A stretch of DNA of 14,970 nucleotides from an uncultured Pelagibacteraceae bacterium (GTDB taxonomy: Bacteria > Pseudomonadota > Alphaproteobacteria > Pelagibacterales > Pelagibacteraceae), in contig CACGET010000026.1 of NCBI GenBank assembly GCA_902572155.1, positions 1 to 14,970 on the forward strand, read 5' to 3'. Below are positions 1-6,158 of the stretch, in pieces. The first letter of the stretch is position 1. Each line of letters opens with the position of its first letter. Made by a program: the position numbers and the translations under genes. Below the pieces are notes generated by a model. That model was given only the letters and a program-made list of their open reading frames with translations. It was not told where the DNA came from and did not search any database.

Positions 1-748
1 AAACAAGTTTTAATAGAAGCTTTTGTCGTAGAAGCAGACAAGACATTTAGTAAAGGCTTAGGTTCAAGAATAGCTGCTATGAGTAAAAAAGAAACTTCAG
101 GTGAAGCTGGCTCGACTGTAATTTCAGGAATTACTGGGGGGGGCATCCACTACACCAGGTGGCATTTCACTTGGTGCTGCAGCTGGAACGGTAACAGAAA
201 ATGGTTTAACAGGCGCTACAAGTGGTATTGGAATTATTAAAACATTTTCAACTGCAGCTCTTAAAATTGAATTAGAGGCACTAGAATCTTTAGGTACAAC
301 AAGAATAGTTTCATCACCAAGTGTATTTACTCTTAACAATCAAGAAGCAAAAGTAACTCAAGGAACAGAGATACCTTACACAGTAATTGTTGATGGAGAG
401 GCTACAGTTGAATTTAAAGAAGTAGCATTATCTTTGACGGTAACTCCTAGCATAATAGGAGATGGAAATGTACTTCTAGACATTTTAGTAAGTAATGACT
501 CACCGGACACTACTCTTGGAACTGATGAACCAGCAATTAAAACAAATGAAATTGATACAAAATTATTAATAACTGATGGAGATATAGTTGTAATTGGTGG
601 AATTAAAATTGACAGTGCAGAAAGCACTGGTTCAGCAACACCTGGTCTAAGTAAAGTGCCTGTAGTTGGAAACTTATTTAAAGGAAAATCAACTACTGAT
701 AAGTTAGATGAGATGTTAATTTTTATAGCACCAAGAGTGGTAGATTAA
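1..748 (+). pseudogene. pilQ: Type IV pilus/T2SS-type secretin, C-terminal part, frameshifted
   Basis: This is the C-terminal part of an outer-membrane secretin, the gated ring through which a pilus or pseudopilus crosses the outer membrane. The 5' end lies outside the window. The frame starting at base 1 opens with KQVLIEAFVVEA, typical of the secretin domain, and runs to a run of eight G at 136-143, after which it meets TAA at 238-240. The next frame carries the rest: IVSSPSVFTLNNQEAKV, the DGNVLLDILVSNDSP stretch, the VIGGI strand, and the ending VPVVGNLF...LIFIAPRVVD, stopping at 746-748. Removing one G joins the halves as ITGG-ASTPGG. As read, the protein is truncated. The cause could be a sequence error, a decayed gene or a phase-variable switch. 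PilQ, MshL and GspD are close relatives and the N-terminal domains are not visible, so the exact subfamily is open. The pilB-like start codon follows the stop directly. Confidence 0.85.
136..143 (+). repeat. G8 homopolymer at the secretin frameshift
   Basis: Eight consecutive G lie inside the secretin coding sequence, exactly where the reading frame shifts. Seven G would keep the gene open. Such a run is conspicuous in DNA this AT-rich. Confidence 0.9.
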
Positions 749-2458
749 ATGTTTAAAAGTAAACTTGATAATAAAAGTGAACAAAATATTATTAATATGC
801 TTCTTGATCATGATCAATTAACAAATGATCAATTAACTAAGATTAAAAAAGGAAGCCCAGAAATTGGAAAAACGGAGCTAGAAACTGCATTTGAGTTTAA
901 ATTTACAGATGAAGATAAAATTTTAAGCACTCTATCATCTACGTATTCATTAGAAATTATTGATTTATCACAAATAAGTATTACTGAGGAAATTTTAGAA
1001 ATTTTAAGTTTAAATTTTTTAGAAACCCATCAAATTGCACCATTTGAAATAAATGGTAATTTATTGAAGATATCTATTCCAGACGGATCGAAATTAAGCT
1101 TAGTTAAATCTATTGAAAATATGAGTCGTAAGAGAGTTGAAATATTTTCATCTGGATTATCAGATATAAACAATTTTATAGATAAAATTAAAAAACTAAA
1201 AGAGGATGGTGAAGACTCAGATTTATCAAAAGCTTCCCTTGAAAGAAATGAAGTTCAGGAGGAAATGGTAACTGTAGATGATGATATAATTGAATTTGGA
1301 AACAAAATTATTGGAAATGCAGTTGATATGGGTGCAAGTGATATTCACATTGAATGTTTTAGGGAAACCGCGAAAGTAAGATATAGAATTGATGGTATTT
1401 TAAGAGAAATGGATAATCTCTCATCTGTTTTGTTTCCTCAATATGATGCAATTGTAGCAAGAATTAAGATTATTAGTAAACTTGATATTGCAGAACGAAG
1501 AAAGCCTCAAGATGGAGCTGCTTCATTTAAAACTGATAAAAAGGAGGTGGACCTTCGTGTGTCTATATTACCAACTGTAAATAAAGAACGAGTTGTAATG
1601 AGGATTTTGGATAAATCAGCAGGAGACGTGACTTTAGATGAGCTTGGATTTGAAACACAAGATTTAGAAAAATTAAAGAAAGCGGTTTCTTCTCCTCAGG
1701 GAATGGTATTGGTAACTGGACCAACTGGTAGTGGTAAGACTACTACACTTTATAGTATTTTAAAACATATTAACAAACCTGAAATGAATATTTTGACAGC
1801 AGAAGATCCTGTTGAATATGAATTAGATGGAGTGGGGCAAGTTCAGGTAAAAGAGTCTATTGGCTTTGGATTTGAAGAGTCCTTAAGATCTTTTTTAAGA
1901 CAAGACCCAGAAGTTATTCTAGTTGGAGAGATTAGGGACCAAGCGACAGTTGAAATAGCTCTAAAAGCCTCATTAACGGGTCACTTGGTATTTAGTACTC
2001 TTCACACAAATGATGCTCCAAGTTCAATAACTCGTTTACTTAATATGGGAACTCCCAATTATTTAATATCAGCCGCCTTAACTTTAATTATGGCACAGAG
2101 ATTAGCTAGAAAAAATTGTGCGGAATGTGCTGAAATTGATGAAAATATTACTCCTAAAATATTAAATGATATTGGTTTAGCTACAGCTCTTCATGATAGA
2201 GCAAAAATTTATAAAGGCAAAGGTTGTGATAAATGTGGTAATTCCGGATACAAAGGAAGAATGGGGATTTATGAAATTTTACTTGTCGATAGAGATTTAA
2301 AAAATGGAATTTTACAAAATCTTACTCAAACAGAATTAGAGGGTATTGCAAAAAAAAATGGATTTAAAACGATGCAACAAATGGCACATGATTTGCTATT
2401 AAGTGGAGAATTATCTTACAGTGAATATGATAGAGTAATTCAATCTGATGCGAAATAG
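749..2458 (+). CDS. pilB: Type IV pilus assembly/extension ATPase (PilB/GspE family)
   Basis: This cytoplasmic hexameric ATPase powers pilin polymerisation at the inner-membrane platform. At 569 residues it has the usual length for PilB/GspE. Residues about 30-160 form the weakly conserved N-terminal GspE/MshE-N region. The ATPase core follows, with DMGASDIHIE near 192-201, Walker A GPTGSGKT at 324-331, the acidic Asp box TAEDPVEYE near 350, Walker B-like DPEVILVGEIRD from 386 and the His box STLHTND. The metal-binding tetracysteine typical of PilB/GspE is present as CAEC (C457, C460) and CDKC (C493, C496). The ATG at 749 follows the secretin stop with no gap, so translation is probably coupled. 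The intact zinc motif and extension-type architecture argue against the retraction ATPase PilT. Confidence 0.95.
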   Translation: MFKSKLDNKSEQNIINMLLDHDQLTNDQLTKIKKGSPEIGKTELETAFEFKFTDEDKILSTLSSTYSLEIIDLSQISITEEILEILSLNFLETHQIAPFEINGNLLKISIPDGSKLSLVKSIENMSRKRVEIFSSGLSDINNFIDKIKKLKEDGEDSDLSKASLERNEVQEEMVTVDDDIIEFGNKIIGNAVDMGASDIHIECFRETAKVRYRIDGILREMDNLSSVLFPQYDAIVARIKIISKLDIAERRKPQDGAASFKTDKKEVDLRVSILPTVNKERVVMRILDKSAGDVTLDELGFETQDLEKLKKAVSSPQGMVLVTGPTGSGKTTTLYSILKHINKPEMNILTAEDPVEYELDGVGQVQVKESIGFGFEESLRSFLRQDPEVILVGEIRDQATVEIALKASLTGHLVFSTLHTNDAPSSITRLLNMGTPNYLISAALTLIMAQRLARKNCAECAEIDENITPKILNDIGLATALHDRAKIYKGKGCDKCGNSGYKGRMGIYEILLVDRDLKNGILQNLTQTELEGIAKKNGFKTMQQMAHDLLLSGELSYSEYDRVIQSDAK

Positions 2459-2461
2459 ACT

Positions 2462-3712
2462 ATGCCAGCAGAACTATTAAATTTTCATTATAAAGGAATA
2501 TCACTTGGAAAATATGTTGAAGGTGATATTGAAGCTCTAAATGATGCTGATGCAGCACATAAATTAAAAGACCAAAAAATAATTATAACAAAACTTAAAA
2601 AAGAAAAGAAAAAGGTCATTGTTACAAATCAAAAGAAAAAAGGTAAAGGAGTTTTGTTTGGCACAGGTGTAGGAGCAAAAGATATTTTAGTTTTTTGTAA
2701 ACAATTTGCTACAATGCAAAGAGCAGGCCTTCCTATTTTAGAAACATTAAAATTACTTGAAGGTCAAACCACTCGCCCTGGAATGAAAAACATAATAGAA
2801 AAAATTCGAACTGATCTTGAACAAGGAAATTCTCTTTCAAAATGTTTCGAACAACATCCTAAAGTTTTTGATACTGTAATTACAAATTTGATTAAGGCTG
2901 GTGAAGCTTCTGGTAAATTAGATACATTTATGGAAAAAATTGTAGTCAATCTTGAAAAGAAAGAAAAAATTAAAAGTCAGATCAAAAGTGCATTTTTCTA
3001 TCCTGGTGTTCTTTTAACTGTTGCAGTAAGTGTTTCTGTTTTCATGTTAACAAACGTAGTTCCTACATTTGTAGAGATGTATGAAAATATGGGTATGGGT
3101 GACAATTTACCAGGAGCCACAAAAACAATTATGGCAATGAGTGCATTTGTAAGTGACAGTCGTGGCTTAATAACTCTCTTTAGTATTGTAGCATTCGTTG
3201 TATTATTTAAGTTTGCTGTTGCAAAAAGTTATCCTTTAAAAAAAGCATGGCATCAATTTCATTTCAAAATTCCTATTTTTGGAAATTTAGTATCTAAATC
3301 AATTTTAGCTAAAGTATCAATTGTATTAGGAAACCTTAATCAAGCAGGAGTAGATTTAATAGAAAGTATAGATATTGCAAAAGAGGTAACTACAAATGTA
3401 ATAGTAATCGAATCTTTAGATAGAATAAAAAAAGGAATTTACTCTGGGGAAACTTTAACAAAGCTTTTTTTACAAGAAAAAGTATTTCCAGGAACATTTA
3501 GCCAGCTTATTTCCGTTGGTGAACAAACTGGAAGTTTAGACGAAATGTTTAATTCAGTTGCAAATTATTATGAAGAAGAATTTGATACAGCTGTTGCTAA
3601 TTTATCAAGCTTAATTGAGCCTATTATGATAGTATTCATGGGTCTTACAATCGGAGGTTTAATGCTTGCGATGTATTCTCCCATATTCAATATTGGTGAT
3701 ATTATTCAATAA
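2462..3712 (+). CDS. pilC: Type IV pilus inner-membrane platform protein (PilC/GspF family)
   Basis: This polytopic membrane protein is the platform on which the extension ATPase acts to add pilins. Its 416 residues match the family. A basic, lysine-rich N-terminal cytoplasmic stretch (about 1-75) precedes two repeated T2SSF domains, about 80-205 and 280-405. The first contains the motif KDILVFCKQFATMQRAGLPI, the second a matching FPGTFSQLISVGEQTGSLDEM region. Hydrophobic segments lie near 178-205, 235-255 and 386-412, giving the usual three membrane spans. The gene starts three bases after the pilB stop and shows no clear ribosome binding site, so it is probably translated through coupling. 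Transcription may continue into the pilin genes, but a separate promoter-like site lies in the 123-base gap that follows. Confidence 0.95.
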   Translation: MPAELLNFHYKGISLGKYVEGDIEALNDADAAHKLKDQKIIITKLKKEKKKVIVTNQKKKGKGVLFGTGVGAKDILVFCKQFATMQRAGLPILETLKLLEGQTTRPGMKNIIEKIRTDLEQGNSLSKCFEQHPKVFDTVITNLIKAGEASGKLDTFMEKIVVNLEKKEKIKSQIKSAFFYPGVLLTVAVSVSVFMLTNVVPTFVEMYENMGMGDNLPGATKTIMAMSAFVSDSRGLITLFSIVAFVVLFKFAVAKSYPLKKAWHQFHFKIPIFGNLVSKSILAKVSIVLGNLNQAGVDLIESIDIAKEVTTNVIVIESLDRIKKGIYSGETLTKLFLQEKVFPGTFSQLISVGEQTGSLDEMFNSVANYYEEEFDTAVANLSSLIEPIMIVFMGLTIGGLMLAMYSPIFNIGDIIQ

Positions 3713-3749
3713 ATTTGACAATTTTATAATATTCAATTTCATTTAGGTG

Positions 3750-3777
3750 TTGATTTTAAATAAGTTTTTGGCATAAT
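3750..3777 (+). promoter_or_regulatory. Putative promoter for the pilin genes
   Basis: A TTGATT (3750-3755) and a CATAAT (3772-3777) are separated by 16 bases within the 123-base gap between pilC and the first pilin. The leader would then be about 50 bases. Such matches arise often by chance in AT-rich DNA. Confidence 0.3.
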
Positions 3778-3835
3778 ATATAAATCTTGCGTGGGAGCGC
3801 TTGATAATAAATTAAAAATTTGGAGTCAGAGTAGT

Positions 3836-4318
3836 ATGAAAAAGAAAAAACATATAAAAGGTTTTACACTTATTGAATTATTAGTTGTTGTAGCGATCAT
3901 TGGAGTTCTTGCTGCAGTCGGAGTTACAGCTTTTTCTGGCTTTACAGAAAATGCTAAGAAAAAAGCAATGCAATCAATCCATGCTGCTTTAGTTAAGAAA
4001 ATGTCAGCAGAGATAAAGAAGTGCGAACTTGGAAATACAACATTTATGAATGGTACTACTAGAACAGGTGGTAATTATAGTAGACCTTGTAGTACTAACA
4101 AGAATACTATGGCGGTTTACACAAGAGATGGAGCAATACAGACAGCTAAAGATAAAAATCCTTTTTTAACATCTCAATATGCAGTTTATAGTGGATCATC
4201 TTATTATAAAGGTAGATCTTATATTTGGGCCTCAGGACCAAATACATACATTAGATCTTGTTGGAATGATGGTTGTGGAACTAATGACCGTCAACAAGAT
4301 ATGATTGCGATGGAATAG
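3836..4318 (+). CDS. Type IV prepilin, four-cysteine
   Basis: This is a prepilin of 160 residues, a candidate major or accessory subunit of the pilus built by the upstream genes. A short basic leader (MKKKKHIKG) is followed by FTLIELLVVVAIIG: prepilin peptidase should cut after G9, making F10 the N-methylated first residue and E14 the conserved Glu5. Residues 10-35 form the hydrophobic helix. The C-terminal domain is rich in Ser, Thr, Tyr and Asn and has four cysteines (C63, C85, C142, C147), so up to two disulfides are possible. I chose the ATG at 3836, preceded by GGAG at 3821-3824, over an in-frame GTG at 3791, because the GTG would add a non-standard 15-residue extension before the leader. 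The globular part is not recognisable beyond being pilin-like. Confidence 0.88.
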   Translation: MKKKKHIKGFTLIELLVVVAIIGVLAAVGVTAFSGFTENAKKKAMQSIHAALVKKMSAEIKKCELGNTTFMNGTTRTGGNYSRPCSTNKNTMAVYTRDGAIQTAKDKNPFLTSQYAVYSGSSYYKGRSYIWASGPNTYIRSCWNDGCGTNDRQQDMIAME

Positions 4319-4347
4319 ATACAAATTTAAATTAAAATTAAAGTATT

Positions 4348-4740
4348 ATGAAACCCTTAGCTAAAAAAAACTTAGTTAAGGGTTTTACTTTAATAGAATT
4401 GTTGGTTGTTGTGGCAATAATAGGGGTCTTGTCAGCAATAGGAATAGTAGCTTATAGTGGAATATCTGAAAGTTCAAAAAGAAGCCAAGCAGAAACAACT
4501 TTACAATCAATCTATTTAGCTCAACAAGAATATAAATCAAACAATGGTGGATATTATTATAACAGTAACCAAACTAACATAGTAAATAATTTATTTGATG
4601 GAGTTGATGATTTAAGTGGACAAGAATATACTTTTTCAATCACAGGAAATGCAAACGCAGGAACAATGTGTATTAGAGCAACTAAATCAGGTTCAACAAC
4701 CCTATATTTAAATCATCTAAAAAAAAAAACCAATTGCTAA
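4348..4740 (+). CDS. Type IV prepilin, PilE-like
   Basis: This is a second prepilin, 130 residues, starting 29 bases after the first. The leader MKPLAKKNLVKG is followed by FTLIELLVVVAIIG; cleavage after G12 makes F13 the mature first residue and E17 the Glu5 equivalent. The body has a PilE-like pattern: an ETTLQSIYLAQQEYKSNNGGYY helix end, then YTFSIT, then MCIRATKSG, with C108 and the terminal C130 able to close the usual C-terminal disulfide loop. The hydrophobic helix is nearly identical to that of the neighbouring pilin, but codon choices and globular domains differ. This suggests an old paralogue or a selected helix rather than a recent duplication. The last codons contain an 11-A run. 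No prepilin peptidase or retraction ATPase is in the window. Confidence 0.88.
   Translation: MKPLAKKNLVKGFTLIELLVVVAIIGVLSAIGIVAYSGISESSKRSQAETTLQSIYLAQQEYKSNNGGYYYNSNQTNIVNNLFDGVDDLSGQEYTFSITGNANAGTMCIRATKSGSTTLYLNHLKKKTNC
4719..4729 (+). repeat. A11 homopolymer near the 3' end of the second pilin
   Basis: Eleven consecutive A encode the LKKKT stretch just before the final Asn-Cys of the pilin. A one-base slip would remove the terminal cysteine and read past the stop. Confidence 0.9.
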
Positions 4741-4763
4741 TTTAATTTTATTTAAAAAATTAG
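4737..4763. terminator. Weak AT-only hairpin between convergent genes
   Basis: CTAATTT (4737-4743) can pair with AAATTAG (4757-4763), with a 13-base loop and T-rich flanks, between the converging pilin and glutaredoxin genes. It could serve both directions, but the stem is only 7 bp with a single G-C pair. Confidence 0.25.
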
Positions 4764-4777
4764 ATTTTATTAATATT

Positions 4778-5032
4778 CTATTTGAGTAGATCTTGTAATT
4801 TATTTTCTTTTTCTAAAGCTCTTGCTTCATCGTAACCACCAATATGCTCCTCATCGAAAAATATTTGAGGAATAGTTCTTTTACCATTAGCTTTTTTAAT
4901 CATTTCGTCTATTGCGCCATCAACTGTTGCAATATTTATTTCTTTATAGTCAACATTATTTCTTGTTAGCAATCTTTTTGCTGCATCACAATAATTACAA
5001 AGAGGACCTGTATAAATAGTTACGTTTTTCAT
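4778..5032 (-). CDS. grxC: Glutaredoxin (GrxC type, dithiol)
   Basis: This is a small cytoplasmic thiol-disulfide oxidoreductase that uses glutathione to reduce disulfides and mixed disulfides on proteins. The 84 residues fit bacterial glutaredoxin 3. After the first strand (VTIYTG) comes the active site CNYC (C12, C15) followed by AAKRLL. The TIPQIFF stretch holds the cis-proline segment, and GGYDEA is the conserved glutathione-binding turn. The gene is read leftward, three bases after the end of the TIGR03643 gene, so the two are probably one transcript. It converges on the pilin genes. CNYC rather than the common CPYC is a normal variant. Confidence 0.95.
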   Translation of the reverse strand: MKNVTIYTGPLCNYCDAAKRLLTRNNVDYKEINIATVDGAIDEMIKKANGKRTIPQIFFDEEHIGGYDEARALEKENKLQDLLK

Positions 5033-5035
5033 AGC

Positions 5036-5332
5036 TTAAAAATAGTCATTCTTTTTAATTTTACTAGTAATTTTTTTTCTGGAATATTCAAATTTTTTTC
5101 TGTGTTTAATGCTTTTTTGATTTACTCTTTTTCTCCATAATCTAAATGATGTAGGTTTAACAGATCTTCGCATAATCTTAATTACCTCAGACTCTGTTTT
5201 TCCTGTCTTTTTCTCTATTTCTTCAAAAGTAATACGATCTGCCCAAGCAGCCCAAATAATCCAATCTGGGTCATTTACATTTGGCTCAGGGTTTTTAACT
5301 CTAGTTATGGGGGTGTGACCTTTTTTTTTCAT
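5036..5332 (-). CDS. TIGR03643/DUF2805 family small protein
   Basis: This 98-residue protein matches what I remember of the TIGR03643 (DUF2805) family, whose function is unknown. The recognisable core lies at about residues 22-75: DWIIWAAWADRITFEEIE, then KTESEVIKIMRR, then KPTSFRLWRKRVN. The first two parts look like a helix-turn-helix (as in sigma-factor-like DNA binding), and the third is the family's most conserved patch. The C-terminal tail is strongly basic (KHRKKFEYSRKKITSKIKK), consistent with nucleic-acid binding, but that is inference. AGGG precedes the ATG by about five bases on the minus strand. It is the first gene of a leftward unit with glutaredoxin and is divergent from the LysE-type gene. 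Confidence 0.85.
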   Translation of the reverse strand: MKKKGHTPITRVKNPEPNVNDPDWIIWAAWADRITFEEIEKKTGKTESEVIKIMRRSVKPTSFRLWRKRVNQKSIKHRKKFEYSRKKITSKIKKNDYF

Positions 5333-5357
5333 AAATCCCTTATATTTTAAATATTTT

Positions 5358-5371
5358 ATTAATGCATTAAT
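5358..5371. promoter_or_regulatory. 14-bp palindrome in the divergent control region
   Basis: ATTAATGCATTAAT is a perfect palindrome lying between the divergent TIGR03643 and LysE-type genes, about 15 bases upstream of the TATAAT at 5387. It could be an operator for a dimeric regulator. A related sequence with different central bases occurs at 6129-6142. Confidence 0.35.
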
Positions 5372-5386
5372 TTAAGCTAATGATAT

Positions 5387-5392
5387 TATAAT
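5387..5392 (+). promoter_or_regulatory. Putative -10 box of the LysE-type gene
   Basis: A perfect TATAAT is seen here. A weak TGCATT at 5363-5368, inside the 14-bp palindrome, could act as -35 with an 18-base spacer. Transcription would start near 5398, at the first arm of the following inverted repeat. Confidence 0.35.
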
Positions 5393-5396
5393 TCTT

Positions 5397-5443
5397 GATA
5401 GTCCTTCTTAGCCATCTTTAGCTCCCGGTTTTTTAGGACTATC
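5397..5443 (+). promoter_or_regulatory. Inverted repeat/possible leader RNA hairpin before the LysE-type gene
   Basis: GATAGTCCT (5397-5405) and AGGACTATC (5435-5443) are perfect 9-bp complements. Inside, AGCC (5410-5413) can pair with GGTT (5427-5430), counting one G-U pair, leaving a pyrimidine-rich 4x4 internal loop and a 13-base apical loop. The right arm contains AGGA and ends 11 bases before the ATG at 5455, so it might hide a ribosome binding site, although AGGA is 16 bases from the start. I do not recognise it as a known riboswitch. A DNA operator is the alternative. Confidence 0.45.
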
Positions 5444-5454
5444 CATCATATAAA

Positions 5455-6069
5455 ATGCTTCCCTCAAATTATTTTCTATTTTTACAAATAATTATATTTT
5501 TATTTATTACTCCAGGAACACCTAGAATAGTGATCATTTCTTATTCTATGAATTATGGAATTCAAAAATGTGTATGGACTGCAATTGGAGATATAACAGC
5601 AAATATTATTCAAGCTACATTAGTTATTTTTTTTATTGGTTCTTTTTTTTCAGAAAACACCGAGTTACTAAATATTATTAAGTGGATTGGAGTAATATAC
5701 ATCTTATATTTAGCTTATGACCTTTATAATACCGGACCCAAAGACATAAATACAAAAAATATTTTATCAAAAAATTTCTTTTCTTTTTTTAAAGATGGGT
5801 TTTTAGTTGCAGGCACCAGCCCTAAAGCATGGATGTTTTTTCCTTTAATATTTCCTCAATTTATTGATTTTAACTCTAATTATGTTGTTCAGTTTTTAAT
5901 TTTAATTTCAACTTACATTGTCTTAGATTTTTTATCTTTAATTGGCTATGCTTTGTTAGCCCAAAAATTAATTAGATGGATAAAAACAAATCCAAAAACT
6001 ATTAATACAATTTCTGCGAGTGTTTTAGTTATAATTGCTGGTATAATAGTCTTTAACCAACATTATTAA
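5455..6069 (+). CDS. LysE/RhtB family amino-acid exporter
   Basis: This is a 204-residue inner-membrane protein of the LysE/RhtB family, which exports amino acids or similar small metabolites driven by the proton gradient. The N-terminus has the family layout: a first hydrophobic segment with the TPG motif (T19-P20-G21, followed by TP rather than the common PN), then the GDITANIIQ region, GVIYILYLAYDLY and FKDGFLVAGTSPKAWMFF, which corresponds to the conserved N/SPK segment. About six membrane segments are visible. The start at 5455 aligns with family N-termini (MLPS...), but no ribosome binding site sits at normal spacing; AGGA lies inside the hairpin described above. It is separated from the next gene by 89 bases that hold a promoter-like site. 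The substrate cannot be told from sequence. Confidence 0.88.
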   Translation: MLPSNYFLFLQIIIFLFITPGTPRIVIISYSMNYGIQKCVWTAIGDITANIIQATLVIFFIGSFFSENTELLNIIKWIGVIYILYLAYDLYNTGPKDINTKNILSKNFFSFFKDGFLVAGTSPKAWMFFPLIFPQFIDFNSNYVVQFLILISTYIVLDFLSLIGYALLAQKLIRWIKTNPKTINTISASVLVIIAGIIVFNQHY

Positions 6070-6094
6070 TTTATATTTTGTATTTTATTGCCAC

Positions 6095-6123
6095 TTGCAA
6101 AAAGTTTAATTTCTTTATTTAAT
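6095..6123 (+). promoter_or_regulatory. Putative promoter of the Liv-type operon
   Basis: TTGCAA (6095-6100) and TTTAAT (6118-6123) are 17 bases apart and about 36 bases ahead of the binding-protein start. The start near 6130 would coincide with the palindrome ATTAATTAATTAAT at 6129-6142, a position suited to repression. Confidence 0.4.
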
Positions 6124-6158
6124 TAGACATTAATTAATTAATAACAAAGGAAATAAAA

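Noticed and set aside
3715..3730. TTGACA followed by TATAAT
   Set aside because: Both hexamers are perfect, but only four bases separate them, so they cannot act together as one promoter.
3791..3835. GTG start 15 codons upstream of the first pilin
   Set aside because: It would place a non-basic extension before the standard MKKKKHIKG leader; the ATG at 3836 with GGAG upstream gives a normal prepilin.
5386..5415. MAKKDYQEL peptide resembling the start of DnaJ
   Set aside because: Only nine codons before a stop and no further J-domain sequence in any frame; kept only as a possible leader peptide.
6088..6111. TTGCCA as alternative -35 for the Liv operon
   Set aside because: The next -10-like hexamer is too close; the TTGCAA/TTTAAT pair has the normal 17-base spacing.
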